The notes under the pieces were generated by a model. It ran no database searches, was not told the origin of the DNA, and saw nothing but the letters and a program-made list of their open reading frames with translations. Shown here piece by piece: positions 1 to 5,905 of a stretch of 13,060 nt of DNA (within the stretch, counting starts at the first letter, position 1; each line of letters opens with the position of its first letter). This stretch comes from JAMLIN01 sp964509685 (lineage in GTDB: Bacteria > Pseudomonadota > Gammaproteobacteria > Burkholderiales > Burkholderiaceae_E). The position numbers and the translations under genes are program-made. The stretch covers positions 1 to 13,060 of the forward strand of contig CAZDYQ010000085.1 of assembly GCA_964509685.1 (NCBI GenBank). The letters run 5' to 3'.

Positions 1-243
1 CGCCGCGGTCTTCTTCGCCGCCGACTTGCGGGCCGTGGTCTTCTTCGCCGCGGTCTTCTTCGCCGCCGGCTTGCGGGCCGCGGTCTTCTTCGCCGCGGGC
101 TTGCGCGCCGTGGACTTCTTGGCCGCCGGTTTCTTCGCCGCTACCTTCTTGGCGGCCGGCTTCTTGGTCGCCTTGGCGGCGGCCTTGCGGGCAGCTGGCT
201 TCTTCGCAGCTGGCTTCTTGGCAGCTTTCTTGGCGGTAGCCAT
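1..243 (-). CDS. Histone H1-like Ala/Lys/Pro-rich DNA-binding protein (N-terminal part, cut by window edge)
   Basis: The ATG is at 241-243 and the frame stays open for 81 codons to base 1, so the C-terminus lies outside the window. After a short start (MATAKKAAKKPAAKKP) the protein is almost only Ala, Lys, Pro, Thr and Arg in AAKKP/AAKKT/ARKP pentads, with no acidic or aromatic residues. This composition matches bacterial histone H1-like proteins such as Bordetella BpH1 and relatives of chlamydial HctB, which bind DNA without sequence specificity and influence nucleoid compaction. AlgP-type proteins share the same repeat, so function rests on composition alone. A clear Shine-Dalgarno (AAGGAG) supports the start. 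It lies 294 bp downstream of nrdB on the same strand; co-transcription cannot be decided from sequence. Nearly all lysines use AAG, as expected for the local GC content. Confidence 0.85.
   Translation of the reverse strand, partial: MATAKKAAKKPAAKKPAARKAAAKATKKPAAKKVAAKKPAAKKSTARKPAAKKTAARKPAAKKTAAKKTTARKSAAKKTAA
16..120. repeat. In-frame 15/30-bp tandem repeats in the histone-like gene
   Basis: Units start at 16 (30 bp), 46 (15 bp), 61 (30 bp) and 91 (30 bp). Each begins cgccgc and ends in a cttctt-type block. The units at 16-45 and 61-90 differ at only two bases. The unit is five or ten codons (AAKKT, or AAKKT plus an ARKP/ARKS half), so gain or loss of units would keep the frame. More degenerate copies continue to about 225. 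Confidence 0.8.
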
Positions 244-251
244 GGACAGGA

Positions 252-257
252 CTCCTT
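252..257 (-). promoter_or_regulatory. Ribosome binding site of the histone-like gene
   Basis: The minus strand reads AAGGAG, eight bases before the ATG at 243. This is a near-consensus Shine-Dalgarno and fixes the start of the histone-like gene. Confidence 0.75.
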
Positions 258-419
258 ATGATGGGAAACGATCGGGAAACCCGATGCATCCGCCGGTCGC
301 AACCAGCGTTATCGGGCCATTCATCGGCGCAAGAAGTCCGGTTCCGGGTGGAACCCTTCCAACGCTAATGAATTCGGTTCGCGAAGCGGATCCGGCCAGG
401 CATCCGGACGGCTTCGGGG

Positions 420-460
420 GCGATGCGAGGGAGCCGATCCCGAAGAGCGCCGCGCATCGC
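420..460. repeat. Inverted repeat in the nrdB to histone-like spacer
   Basis: GCGATGCG (420-427) and CGCATCGC (453-460) are perfect 8-bp inverted arms around a 25-base loop, about 80 bp past the nrdB stop. No T-run follows on the minus strand, so this is at best a weak terminator or processing hairpin. The rest of the 244-537 spacer shows no convincing gene. I found no -35/-10 pair for the histone-like gene that I would defend. Confidence 0.3.
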
Positions 461-537
461 GCGCGGACGCTCGTCTTTCCGATTCGGGTTGCGGGTTTCC
501 GGTTCGCCCTCAATTCGAGTCCTGTCTGCGGGTGTCG

Positions 538-1725
538 TCAGTCCCAGCTCAGGGCGCCGCCCGTCTGGTATTCGATGACCCGCGTTTCGAAGAAGTTGCG
601 TTCCTTCTTCAGGTCGATCATCTCGCTCATCCACGGGAAGGGGTTCTCTTCCTGCGGGAACAGGGGATCGAGTCCGATCTGCTGCGCCCTGCGGTTCGCG
701 ATGAATCGCAGGTACGACTTGAACATCGGTGCATTGAGTCCCAGCACGCCGCGCGGCATGGTGTCCTCCGCGTAGGCGTATTCGAGCTCGACCGCTCGCT
801 GGAACAGCCCGCGCACCTCCTCGCGGAAGGCCGGCGTCCACAGGTGCGGGTTCTCGAGCTTGATCGTGTTGATCAGGTCGATCCCGAAATTGCAGTGCAT
901 CGACTCGTCGCGCAGGATGTACTGGTACTGCTCGGCGGCGCCGGTCATCTTGTTCTGCCGGCCGAGCGCGAGGATCTGCACGAAGCCGACGTAGAAGAAC
1001 AGGCCTTCCATGAGGCAGGCGAACACGATCAGCGACTTGAGCAGCGCCTGGTCGGATTCGACGGTGCCGGTGCGGAAGTTGGGATCGGTCAGCGTCTCGA
1101 TGAACGGGATCAGGAACTCGTCCTTGTCACGGATGGACGGGATCTCCCGGTAGGCATTGAAGATCTCGCCTTCGTCCAGGCCGAGCGACTCCACGATGTA
1201 CTGGTAGGCGTGGGTATGGATCGCTTCCTCGAACGCCTGGCGCAGGAGGAACTGCCGGCACTCGGGCGCCGTGATGTGGCGGTAGGTCCCGAGCACGATG
1301 TTGTTCGCCGCAAGCGAGTCCGCGGTGACGAAGAAGCCGAGGTTGCGCTTGACGATGCGGCGCTCGTCCTCGGTGAGCCCGTTCGGCGACTTCCACATCT
1401 CGATGTCGCGGCTCATGTTGATTTCCTGCGGCATCCAGTGGTTCGCGCAGGTCGCCAGGTACTTCTCCCATGCCCACTTGTACTTGAAGGGCACGAGCTG
1501 GTTGACGTCCGAGGAGCCGTTGATGACGCGCTTGTCCTCGACGCGCACGCGCTCGCCGTTGTCGGCGGGCGGGACGTCGGTCATGCGGGGTTGCGGCGCG
1601 GCGGCAACGGAAGAGCGGGCAACCGCGACTTCCTGCATCGCGGTCCGGGGTTCGGGGCGCGCCATCGGGCCGGCACCAGGGCTCGGCATGTTCGGGCTAG
1701 CGGTCGGTTCGTCCCAGCTCAGCAT
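538..1725 (-). CDS. nrdB: Ribonucleotide reductase class Ia, beta (small) subunit NrdB
   Basis: A 395-residue protein, ATG at 1723-1725 and TGA at 538-540. It holds the diiron-tyrosyl radical that starts reduction of ribonucleoside diphosphates in the NrdA partner, in the cytoplasm. All iron ligands are present: D136 (TADSLA), E167 and H170 (FEEAIH), E240 (LMEG), E274 and H277 (RDESMH). The radical tyrosine is Y174. The D-E-H-Y spacing equals that of E. coli D84/E115/H118/Y122, which identifies class Ia/Ib rather than the Tyr-less Ic type. Residues 1-70 are a low-complexity Pro/Ala-rich extension; the conserved core begins near VNQLVPFKYKW. The tail GGALSWD is the expected NrdA-docking peptide. 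The upstream GCGAGA is a modest ribosome site about seven bases from the ATG. nrdB lies downstream of nrdA on the same strand but is separated from it by 221 bp, so it may be transcribed in part on its own. Confidence 0.98.
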   Translation of the reverse strand: MLSWDEPTASPNMPSPGAGPMARPEPRTAMQEVAVARSSVAAAPQPRMTDVPPADNGERVRVEDKRVINGSSDVNQLVPFKYKWAWEKYLATCANHWMPQEINMSRDIEMWKSPNGLTEDERRIVKRNLGFFVTADSLAANNIVLGTYRHITAPECRQFLLRQAFEEAIHTHAYQYIVESLGLDEGEIFNAYREIPSIRDKDEFLIPFIETLTDPNFRTGTVESDQALLKSLIVFACLMEGLFFYVGFVQILALGRQNKMTGAAEQYQYILRDESMHCNFGIDLINTIKLENPHLWTPAFREEVRGLFQRAVELEYAYAEDTMPRGVLGLNAPMFKSYLRFIANRRAQQIGLDPLFPQEENPFPWMSEMIDLKKERNFFETRVIEYQTGGALSWD

Positions 1726-1772
1726 TTCAAATCTCGCTTTAATTCTTGCAGTTAACTATCTGTAGAACCGCG

Positions 1773-1802
1773 AGATTCCGTTGTTATGCACAGGCGGAAT
1801 CT
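1773..1802. repeat. Inverted repeat in the nrdB leader
   Basis: AGATTCCG (1773-1780) and CGGAATCT (1795-1802) are perfect 8-bp arms around a 14-base loop, 48-77 bases upstream of the nrdB ATG. The loop contains a DnaA-box match (1784-1792), and the right-hand arm overlaps a possible -10. It could be an operator or a leader hairpin. No regulator can be named from the arms. Confidence 0.4.
1784..1792 (+). promoter_or_regulatory. DnaA-box match in the nrdB leader
   Basis: TTATGCACA fits the DnaA-box consensus TTWTNCACA at every position. A second site on the other strand at 1812-1820 (TCATACACA) matches eight of nine. DnaA is known to act at the E. coli nrdAB promoter, so the location is sensible, but binding is inferred from a short motif only. 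Confidence 0.4.
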
Positions 1803-1827
1803 TACGGATCTTGTGTATGAGGTGCAA
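1799..1827 (-). promoter_or_regulatory. Possible nrdB-proximal promoter
   Basis: On the minus strand TTGCAC (1827-1822) is followed after 17 bp by TAAGAT (1804-1799). Both boxes are imperfect: three of six and four of six against TTGACA/TATAAT. If used, transcription would begin near 1792 and give a leader of about 67 bases to nrdB. The 221-bp gap after nrdA makes a separate promoter reasonable, but the boxes are weak. Confidence 0.25.
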
Positions 1828-1911
1828 CGAGTTGGCCGATCGACTTGACTTTTTCCGGCCGGCATTGGCATTCGCGCAACACAAGTGCACCTCGATGCGC
1901 ATCGCGATTCG

Positions 1912-1937
1912 CGGCGCCGGCATTGCTGCCGGCGCCG
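1912..1937 (-). terminator. GC-rich hairpin just after nrdA, without a U tract
   Basis: Arms CGGCGCCGGCA (1912-1922) and TGCCGGCGCCG (1927-1937) pair perfectly over 11 bp around a TTGC loop, starting nine bases past the nrdA stop. On the minus strand the following bases are GCGAATCG, with no T-run, so it is not a standard intrinsic terminator. It is more likely a 3'-end stabilising or attenuating structure between nrdA and nrdB. A 12-bp palindrome, CGATGCGCATCG, sits next to it at 1893-1904. Confidence 0.5.
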
Positions 1938-1946
1938 TTCATGTCG

Positions 1947-4898
1947 CTACTGGCAGGCTTCGCAATCCGGATCGTCGATCGCGCAGAACTTCGGCGCGGC
2001 TTCGTCGGCCGTCGCGTACGAGCGCGCACCACCGGCGTAGTTGAATCCGGCGGCGGCGATGCCGTCCGATGCCACCGCGTTCAGCTGGCCGATCTTGTCG
2101 GTCGTCGATTTCTCGGCGCTGGTAGCGCCGAGCGTGCGCAGGTAGTAGGTCGTCTTCAGACCGCGCCGCCAGGCCAGCATGTACGTCTCGTGCAGCTTCT
2201 TGCCGGAGGCGCCGGCGATGTAGATGTTGAGCGACTGCGCCTGGTCGATCCACTTCTGCCGGCGCGAGGCCGCCTCCACCAGCCACGTCGGGTCGATCTC
2301 GAAGGCGGTGGCATAGATCTCCCGCAGCTCCGGCGGGATGCGGTCGATTCGCGCGAGCGACCCGTCGAAGTACTTGAGGTCGGACACCATGACCTCGTCC
2401 CAGAGGCCGAGCCGCTTGAGGTCTCGCACCAGGAACTGGTTGACCACGGTGAACTCGCCCGAGAGGTTCGACTTCACGTAGAGGTTCTGGTAGGTCGGCT
2501 CGATGCAGGCGGACACCCCGATGATGTTGGAGATGGTCGCCGTCGGCGCGATCGCCACGCAGTTGGAGTTGCGCATGCCGTGCTCGGCGATGCGCTCGCG
2601 CAGGGCCTGCCAGTCGAGCGTCTCGCTCTGGTCGACTTCCAGGTAGCCGCCGCGGTGCGCCTCCAGGATCCGCAGGGAGTCGCGGGGCATGATGCCCTGG
2701 TCCCAGAGCGAGCCCTTGAAGCTGGAGTAGCGGCCGCGCTCCTCGGCGAGCTCGGTCGAGGCCCAGTAGGCGTAGTAGCAGATCGCCTCCATCGACCGGT
2801 CGGCGAACTCGACCGCGGTCTGGCTGGCGTAGGGCACCCGCATCTGGTGCAGGCAATCCTGGAAGCCCATCAGGCCGAGGCCGACCGGCCGGTGGCGCAG
2901 GTTCGAGTTCCGGGCCTTGCCCACCGCGTAGTAGTTGATGTCCACCACGTTGTCGAGCATCCGCATGGCCGTGCGGATCGTCCGGCGCAGCTTCTCGTGG
3001 TCGATCGCCCAGCCATTGATCGCGTCCGGCCCATCGGAGGGCTTGAGGTGGGCGAGCAGGTTGACCGAGCCGAGGTTGCACACGGCGATCTCGGTGTCGC
3101 TGGTATTGAGCGTGATCTCGGTGCAGAGGTTGGAGCTGTGCACCACCCCCACGTGCTGCTGGGGCGAACGCAGGTTGCACGGATCCTTGAAGGTCAGCCA
3201 GGGATGGCCGGTCTCGAACAGCATCGAGAGCATGCGCCGCCACAGGTCGACCGCCTTCACCTTCTTGAACAGGCGAAGCTCGCCGGACTCCGCCTTCTGC
3301 TCGTAGCGGACGTAGGCCTCCTCGAAGTCCTTGCCGACCTTGTCGTGGAGATCGGGGCAGTCGGCCGGCGAGAACAGCGTCCAGTCGCCGTTCTCGGCCA
3401 CCCGCTTCATGAACAGGTCCGGGATCCAGTTGGCGGTGTTCATGTCGTGGGTGCGCCGGCGGTCGTCGCCGGTGTTCTTGCGCAGCTCGAGGAACTCCTC
3501 GATGTCGAGGTGCCAGGTCTCGAGGTAGGCGCAGACGGCGCCCTTGCGCTTGCCGCCCTGGTTGACCGCGACCGCCGTGTCGTTCACCACCTTGAGGAAG
3601 GGCACGACGCCCTGGCTCTTGCCGTTGGTGCCCCGGATGTGGCTGCCAAGGGCGCGGACCGGGGTCCAGTCGTTGCCCAGGCCGCCGGCGTACTTCGCCA
3701 GCAGTGCGTTCTCCTTGATCGCCTCGTAGATGCCCTCGAGGTCGTCCGATACCGTGGTCAGGTAGCAGGAGGACAGCTGCGAGCGCTGGGTGCCCGAGTT
3801 GAACAGCGTCGGGGTCGAGCTCATGAAGTCGAACTTCGACAGCAGCTCGTAGAACTCGATCGCCCGGGCCTCCCGGTCGATCTCGTTCAGGGCGAGGCCC
3901 ATGGCCACCCGCATGAAGAAGGCCTGGGGCAGCTCGATCCGGCGCTCGTCGATGTGCAGGAAGTAGCGGTCGTAGAGCGTCTGCAGCCCGAGGTAGGAGA
4001 ACTGCAGGTCACGCTGGGCGTCGAGCGCGGCGCCGATGCGGGCGAGGTCGAACTGCAGCAGGGTCGGGTCGAGCAGGCCGGCCTCGACGCCCTGGCGGAT
4101 GAAGCGGGGGAAGTACTCGGCGTAGCGCTCGGCCATCTCGGCCTGCGACACTTCCGCGCCGAGCACTTCGCGGCGGATCGTGTGCAGCAGCAGGCGGGCG
4201 GTGACCAGGCTGTAGTCGGGGTCCTTCTCGATCAGGGCGCGGGCCGCGAGGATCGCGGAGCGGTGCACCTCCTGGAGCGAAACGCCGTCGTACAGGTTCT
4301 TCAGGGTGTCGCGCAGCACCGCCGAGGCGTCGACATGGTCGCCCAGGCCCTCGCAGGCGCCGTCGATGAGCTGCGCGAGCGTCCGCTCGTCGAGCGGGGC
4401 GGCGACGCCGTTGTCGACCACGCGCAGCACCGGTGACGTCGGCTCCCCGGCGGCGGCCTGCTTCTCGCGGGCGGCGGCGCGCTCCTGCGCGCGGCGCTCG
4501 CGGTAGAGGACGTAGGCGCGGGCGACCTCGTGCTCGCCCGAACGCATCAGGGCGAGCTCGACATGGTCCTGGATGTCCTCGATGTGGAAGGTGGCGCCGC
4601 CGGGCTTGCCGCGCACCAGCGCGGCGACGACGTTGCCCGTGAGCTCCTCGACCAGGTTGCGGATGCGCGCCGACGCGGCGCCCTGCCCTCCGCTGACCGC
4701 GAGGAAGGCCTTCGTCATCGCGATCGAGATCTTGCCCGGCTCGAAGGCCACGACCGATCCATTGCGGCGAATGACGCGGTAGTCCTCGTAACGGATCGCG
4801 GGCGCGTTGGCGTTCGGTTCGGTGCTGGCGGGCACGGCTGCGCCGCGGTCGGAAGGCACGTGGGGAGCCGTCGTCGGACGGTCGGCGATCCGTTGCAT
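1947..4898 (-). CDS. nrdA: Ribonucleotide reductase class Ia, alpha (large, catalytic) subunit NrdA
   Basis: A 983-residue protein if read from the ATG at 4896-4898, which has GGAG ten bases upstream. A GTG at 4946 would add 16 residues but has no ribosome site. It reduces NDPs to dNDPs with NrdB. Order of parts (this numbering): low-complexity start 1-37; ATP-cone, the dATP/ATP overall-activity site, about 40-134; then the alpha N-terminal domain and the ten-stranded barrel. Catalytic residues seen: C378 (QLSSCYL) and C607 (AVCNLGS), the redox pair; N590, C592 (thiyl radical) and E594 in NLCTE; Y918-Y919 for radical transfer. The distance between C378 and C592 equals that of E. coli C225 to C439. 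The C-terminus DPDCEACQ carries the thioredoxin-facing pair as C979/C982, a CxxC instead of the E. coli Cx4C. An ATP-cone predicts dATP shut-off. Transcription probably starts near 5088 under NrdR-box-like sites. Confidence 0.97.
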   Translation of the reverse strand: MQRIADRPTTAPHVPSDRGAAVPASTEPNANAPAIRYEDYRVIRRNGSVVAFEPGKISIAMTKAFLAVSGGQGAASARIRNLVEELTGNVVAALVRGKPGGATFHIEDIQDHVELALMRSGEHEVARAYVLYRERRAQERAAAREKQAAAGEPTSPVLRVVDNGVAAPLDERTLAQLIDGACEGLGDHVDASAVLRDTLKNLYDGVSLQEVHRSAILAARALIEKDPDYSLVTARLLLHTIRREVLGAEVSQAEMAERYAEYFPRFIRQGVEAGLLDPTLLQFDLARIGAALDAQRDLQFSYLGLQTLYDRYFLHIDERRIELPQAFFMRVAMGLALNEIDREARAIEFYELLSKFDFMSSTPTLFNSGTQRSQLSSCYLTTVSDDLEGIYEAIKENALLAKYAGGLGNDWTPVRALGSHIRGTNGKSQGVVPFLKVVNDTAVAVNQGGKRKGAVCAYLETWHLDIEEFLELRKNTGDDRRRTHDMNTANWIPDLFMKRVAENGDWTLFSPADCPDLHDKVGKDFEEAYVRYEQKAESGELRLFKKVKAVDLWRRMLSMLFETGHPWLTFKDPCNLRSPQQHVGVVHSSNLCTEITLNTSDTEIAVCNLGSVNLLAHLKPSDGPDAINGWAIDHEKLRRTIRTAMRMLDNVVDINYYAVGKARNSNLRHRPVGLGLMGFQDCLHQMRVPYASQTAVEFADRSMEAICYYAYWASTELAEERGRYSSFKGSLWDQGIMPRDSLRILEAHRGGYLEVDQSETLDWQALRERIAEHGMRNSNCVAIAPTATISNIIGVSACIEPTYQNLYVKSNLSGEFTVVNQFLVRDLKRLGLWDEVMVSDLKYFDGSLARIDRIPPELREIYATAFEIDPTWLVEAASRRQKWIDQAQSLNIYIAGASGKKLHETYMLAWRRGLKTTYYLRTLGATSAEKSTTDKIGQLNAVASDGIAAAGFNYAGGARSYATADEAAPKFCAIDDPDCEACQ

Positions 4899-4908
4899 CT
4901 TGTGGGTT

Positions 4909-4912
4909 CTCC
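4909..4912 (-). promoter_or_regulatory. Ribosome binding site that decides the nrdA start
   Basis: The minus strand reads GGAG, ten bases before the ATG at 4898. The competing in-frame GTG at 4946 is preceded by CAACCCACCCA with no purine-rich tract, so the ATG is preferred. Confidence 0.6.
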
Positions 4913-5057
4913 GGTGGTGATCAGTGCCAGGGACTCGCCGTTCCACTGGGTGGGTTGCGGTTGCGCCGCGCCTGCCTCGGCGGCGAGTCGTCGTTGCTTG
5001 GTCTTCCGAGCGTCCTTTCCGCCTGCTCCGGCGCCACTGGCGACGCCCCAGTGCGGT

Positions 5058-5073
5058 GCACTAGATATGGGGT
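5058..5073 (-). promoter_or_regulatory. NrdR box 1 (promoter-distal half of pair)
   Basis: The minus strand reads ACCCCATATCTAGTGC, agreeing at 12 of 16 positions with the NrdR-box consensus acaCwAtATaTwGwgt. It lies at about +16 to +31 relative to the inferred nrdA start. NrdR is the zinc-finger/ATP-cone repressor of bacterial RNR genes and binds tandem boxes; no nrdR gene is in this window. Confidence 0.65.
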
Positions 5074-5081
5074 GTGGATCA
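5073..5081 (+). promoter_or_regulatory. DnaA-box-like site between the NrdR boxes
   Basis: The plus strand reads TGTGGATCA, which is TGATCCACA on the other strand. It matches TTATCCACA at eight of nine positions and falls between the two NrdR-box-like sites. Suggestive only. Confidence 0.25.
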
Positions 5082-5088
5082 CTCGGCA

Positions 5089-5104
5089 CCGCTAATTGTA
5101 GGGG
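5089..5104 (-). promoter_or_regulatory. NrdR box 2 (overlaps the -10)
   Basis: The minus strand reads CCCCTACAATTAGCGG, a weaker 9 of 16 match to the NrdR consensus. Its centre is 31 bp from that of box 1, about three helical turns, which is the usual spacing of NrdR boxes. It covers the -10 hexamer, as expected for repression. The spacing supports it more than the match does. Confidence 0.5.
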
Positions 5105-5123
5105 TCGGTTCCCGGGCGATCAA
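5095..5123 (-). promoter_or_regulatory. nrdA promoter (sigma70 type)
   Basis: On the minus strand TTGATC (5123-5118) is followed after exactly 17 bp by TACAAT (5100-5095). The -35 matches four of six and the -10 five of six. Transcription would begin near 5088. It is the best promoter-like pair I found in the window and coincides with the NrdR-box-like sites. Confidence 0.6.
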
Positions 5124-5184
5124 CCGGGACCGCGGTAGCGCGGCGGACTCGGGGCGGATCGTGTCGAGCGCTTCGCCTGCAAAG

Positions 5185-5230
5185 CCGCGCCGTTGCTGCG
5201 CATCGCCCCGCGAGTCACGCAACGGCGCGG
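5185..5230 (-). terminator. Stem-loop after ampD, probable weak terminator
   Basis: Arms CCGCGCCGTTGC (5185-5196) and GCAACGGCGCGG (5219-5230) pair perfectly over 12 bp. The 22-base loop can itself fold (TCGC GGG GCGA on the minus strand). Read from ampD, the stem is followed by CTTTG, only a three-base T-run. It begins 37 bases after the ampD stop and lies between that operon and the nrdA promoter, a sensible place for termination. Confidence 0.45.
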
Positions 5231-5267
5231 ATCGCGATGGCGTTCGCCGCCGAATCCCGCGTCGACG

Positions 5268-5894
5268 CTAGGCGTCAGTGGACCGACCGGCGTTCCGAAA
5301 ACCCATGACGCCGGTAGCGTCGGGCAGCGGTCGCGCGAGCCCGGCGAAGGCGGGCGACGACAGCACGCGGTTCCAGTCGAAGTACGGGCCGGGATCGATC
5401 TTGCGGCCGGGCGCGATGTCGGCATGGCCGACCGCGAAGCGCAGCGGGTAGCGACGGCGCAGCGTCGCGACGGTGGTCGAAAGCCGCGCGTACTGCCTCT
5501 CGGTGAAGCGATGCCGCTCGTCCCCGACCAGCTCGATACCGATCGAGAAGTCGTTACAACCCGGGCGCCCGAGCAGGCTCGAGACGCCGGCATGCCAGGC
5601 GCGATCGTCGCAGGACACGAACTGGACCAGCTCGCCGCGCCGCCCGATGAGCAGGTGCGACGAGACACGTACCCCCTCGAGCTCGGCGAGCGACGGATGG
5701 GCCCGCACGTCGAGGCGATTGCAGAAGAATGCCTCGACAGGGCGAAGGCCGAAGCGGCCCGGCGGCAGGCTGATGAAATGGATGACCACGGTGTCGACCG
5801 CCGTGGCGGGCCGGCGGTCGTGGTTCGGCGACGGACAGCGGCGCGCCCGCGCGAGCCAGCCCGGCGCGTGCGCGTCGAATCCGCGCGCGCTCAC
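5268..5894 (-). CDS. ampD: 1,6-anhydro-N-acetylmuramyl-L-alanine amidase AmpD
   Basis: A 208-residue cytoplasmic zinc amidase, slightly longer than E. coli AmpD (183). It cuts the lactyl-amide bond of anhydro-muropeptides during peptidoglycan recycling; in many Gram-negatives its loss induces AmpC beta-lactamase. Zinc ligands H39 (VVIHFISLPPG), H157 (VGHADIAPG) and D167 (KIDPGP) are present, with E121 (SIGIELVG) and K165 at the catalytic positions. The H39-to-E121 distance equals the E. coli H34-to-E116 distance. There is no signal peptide, so it is the cytoplasmic type rather than an exported AmiD/AmpDh form. The start is taken as GTG at 5892-5894, 11 bases past the pilR stop and behind GAGCGGA. 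No ATG is available between there and the core, and the frame upstream of the GTG only reads antisense-like sequence over pilR. It is last in the ypjD-to-ampD operon. No ampR or beta-lactamase gene is in the window. Confidence 0.95.
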   Translation of the reverse strand: MSARGFDAHAPGWLARARRCPSPNHDRRPATAVDTVVIHFISLPPGRFGLRPVEAFFCNRLDVRAHPSLAELEGVRVSSHLLIGRRGELVQFVSCDDRAWHAGVSSLLGRPGCNDFSIGIELVGDERHRFTERQYARLSTTVATLRRRYPLRFAVGHADIAPGRKIDPGPYFDWNRVLSSPAFAGLARPLPDATGVMGFRNAGRSTDA

Positions 5895-5905
5895 GCCCGG
5901 TCCGC

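Larger units (their letters stand above)
4899..5267 (-). other. Non-coding nrdA leader and control region; ampD operon end
   Basis: There is no convincing gene in these 369 bases; the short open frames here lack ribosome sites and familiar sequence. Reading on the minus strand, the region holds a terminator-like stem-loop after ampD (5185-5230), an nrdA promoter (5095-5123), two NrdR-box-like sites (5058-5104), a DnaA-box-like site (5073-5081), then an inferred leader of about 190 bases to the nrdA ATG. The leader is long, but I see no riboswitch core that I can support. Confidence 0.6.

Noticed and set aside
256..513. 85-codon minus-strand open frame in the nrdB to histone-like spacer
   Set aside because: No ribosome site, no recognisable motif and mixed composition. 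It also runs into the ribosome site of the histone-like gene.
532..1755. Plus-strand open frame of 407 codons opposite nrdB
   Set aside because: Antisense mirror of nrdB, with the same composition artefact and no domain.
1753..1768. Possible single NrdR box upstream of nrdB (TAACTATCTGTAGAAC, 10 of 16)
   Set aside because: No partner at 31 bp on either side. A single weak match is not enough.
1845..4436. Plus-strand open frame of 863 codons opposite nrdA
   Set aside because: It is fully antisense to a certain gene. Its sequence is rich in Val, Leu, Gly, Arg and His, as expected from antisense of GC-rich codons, with no recognisable motif.
4996..5011. Partial resemblance to a cobalamin-riboswitch B12 box in the nrdA leader
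   Set aside because: Minus strand GCTCGGAAGACCAAGC agrees only partly with the B12-box consensus, and the other conserved riboswitch segments are missing. Coincidence is likely.
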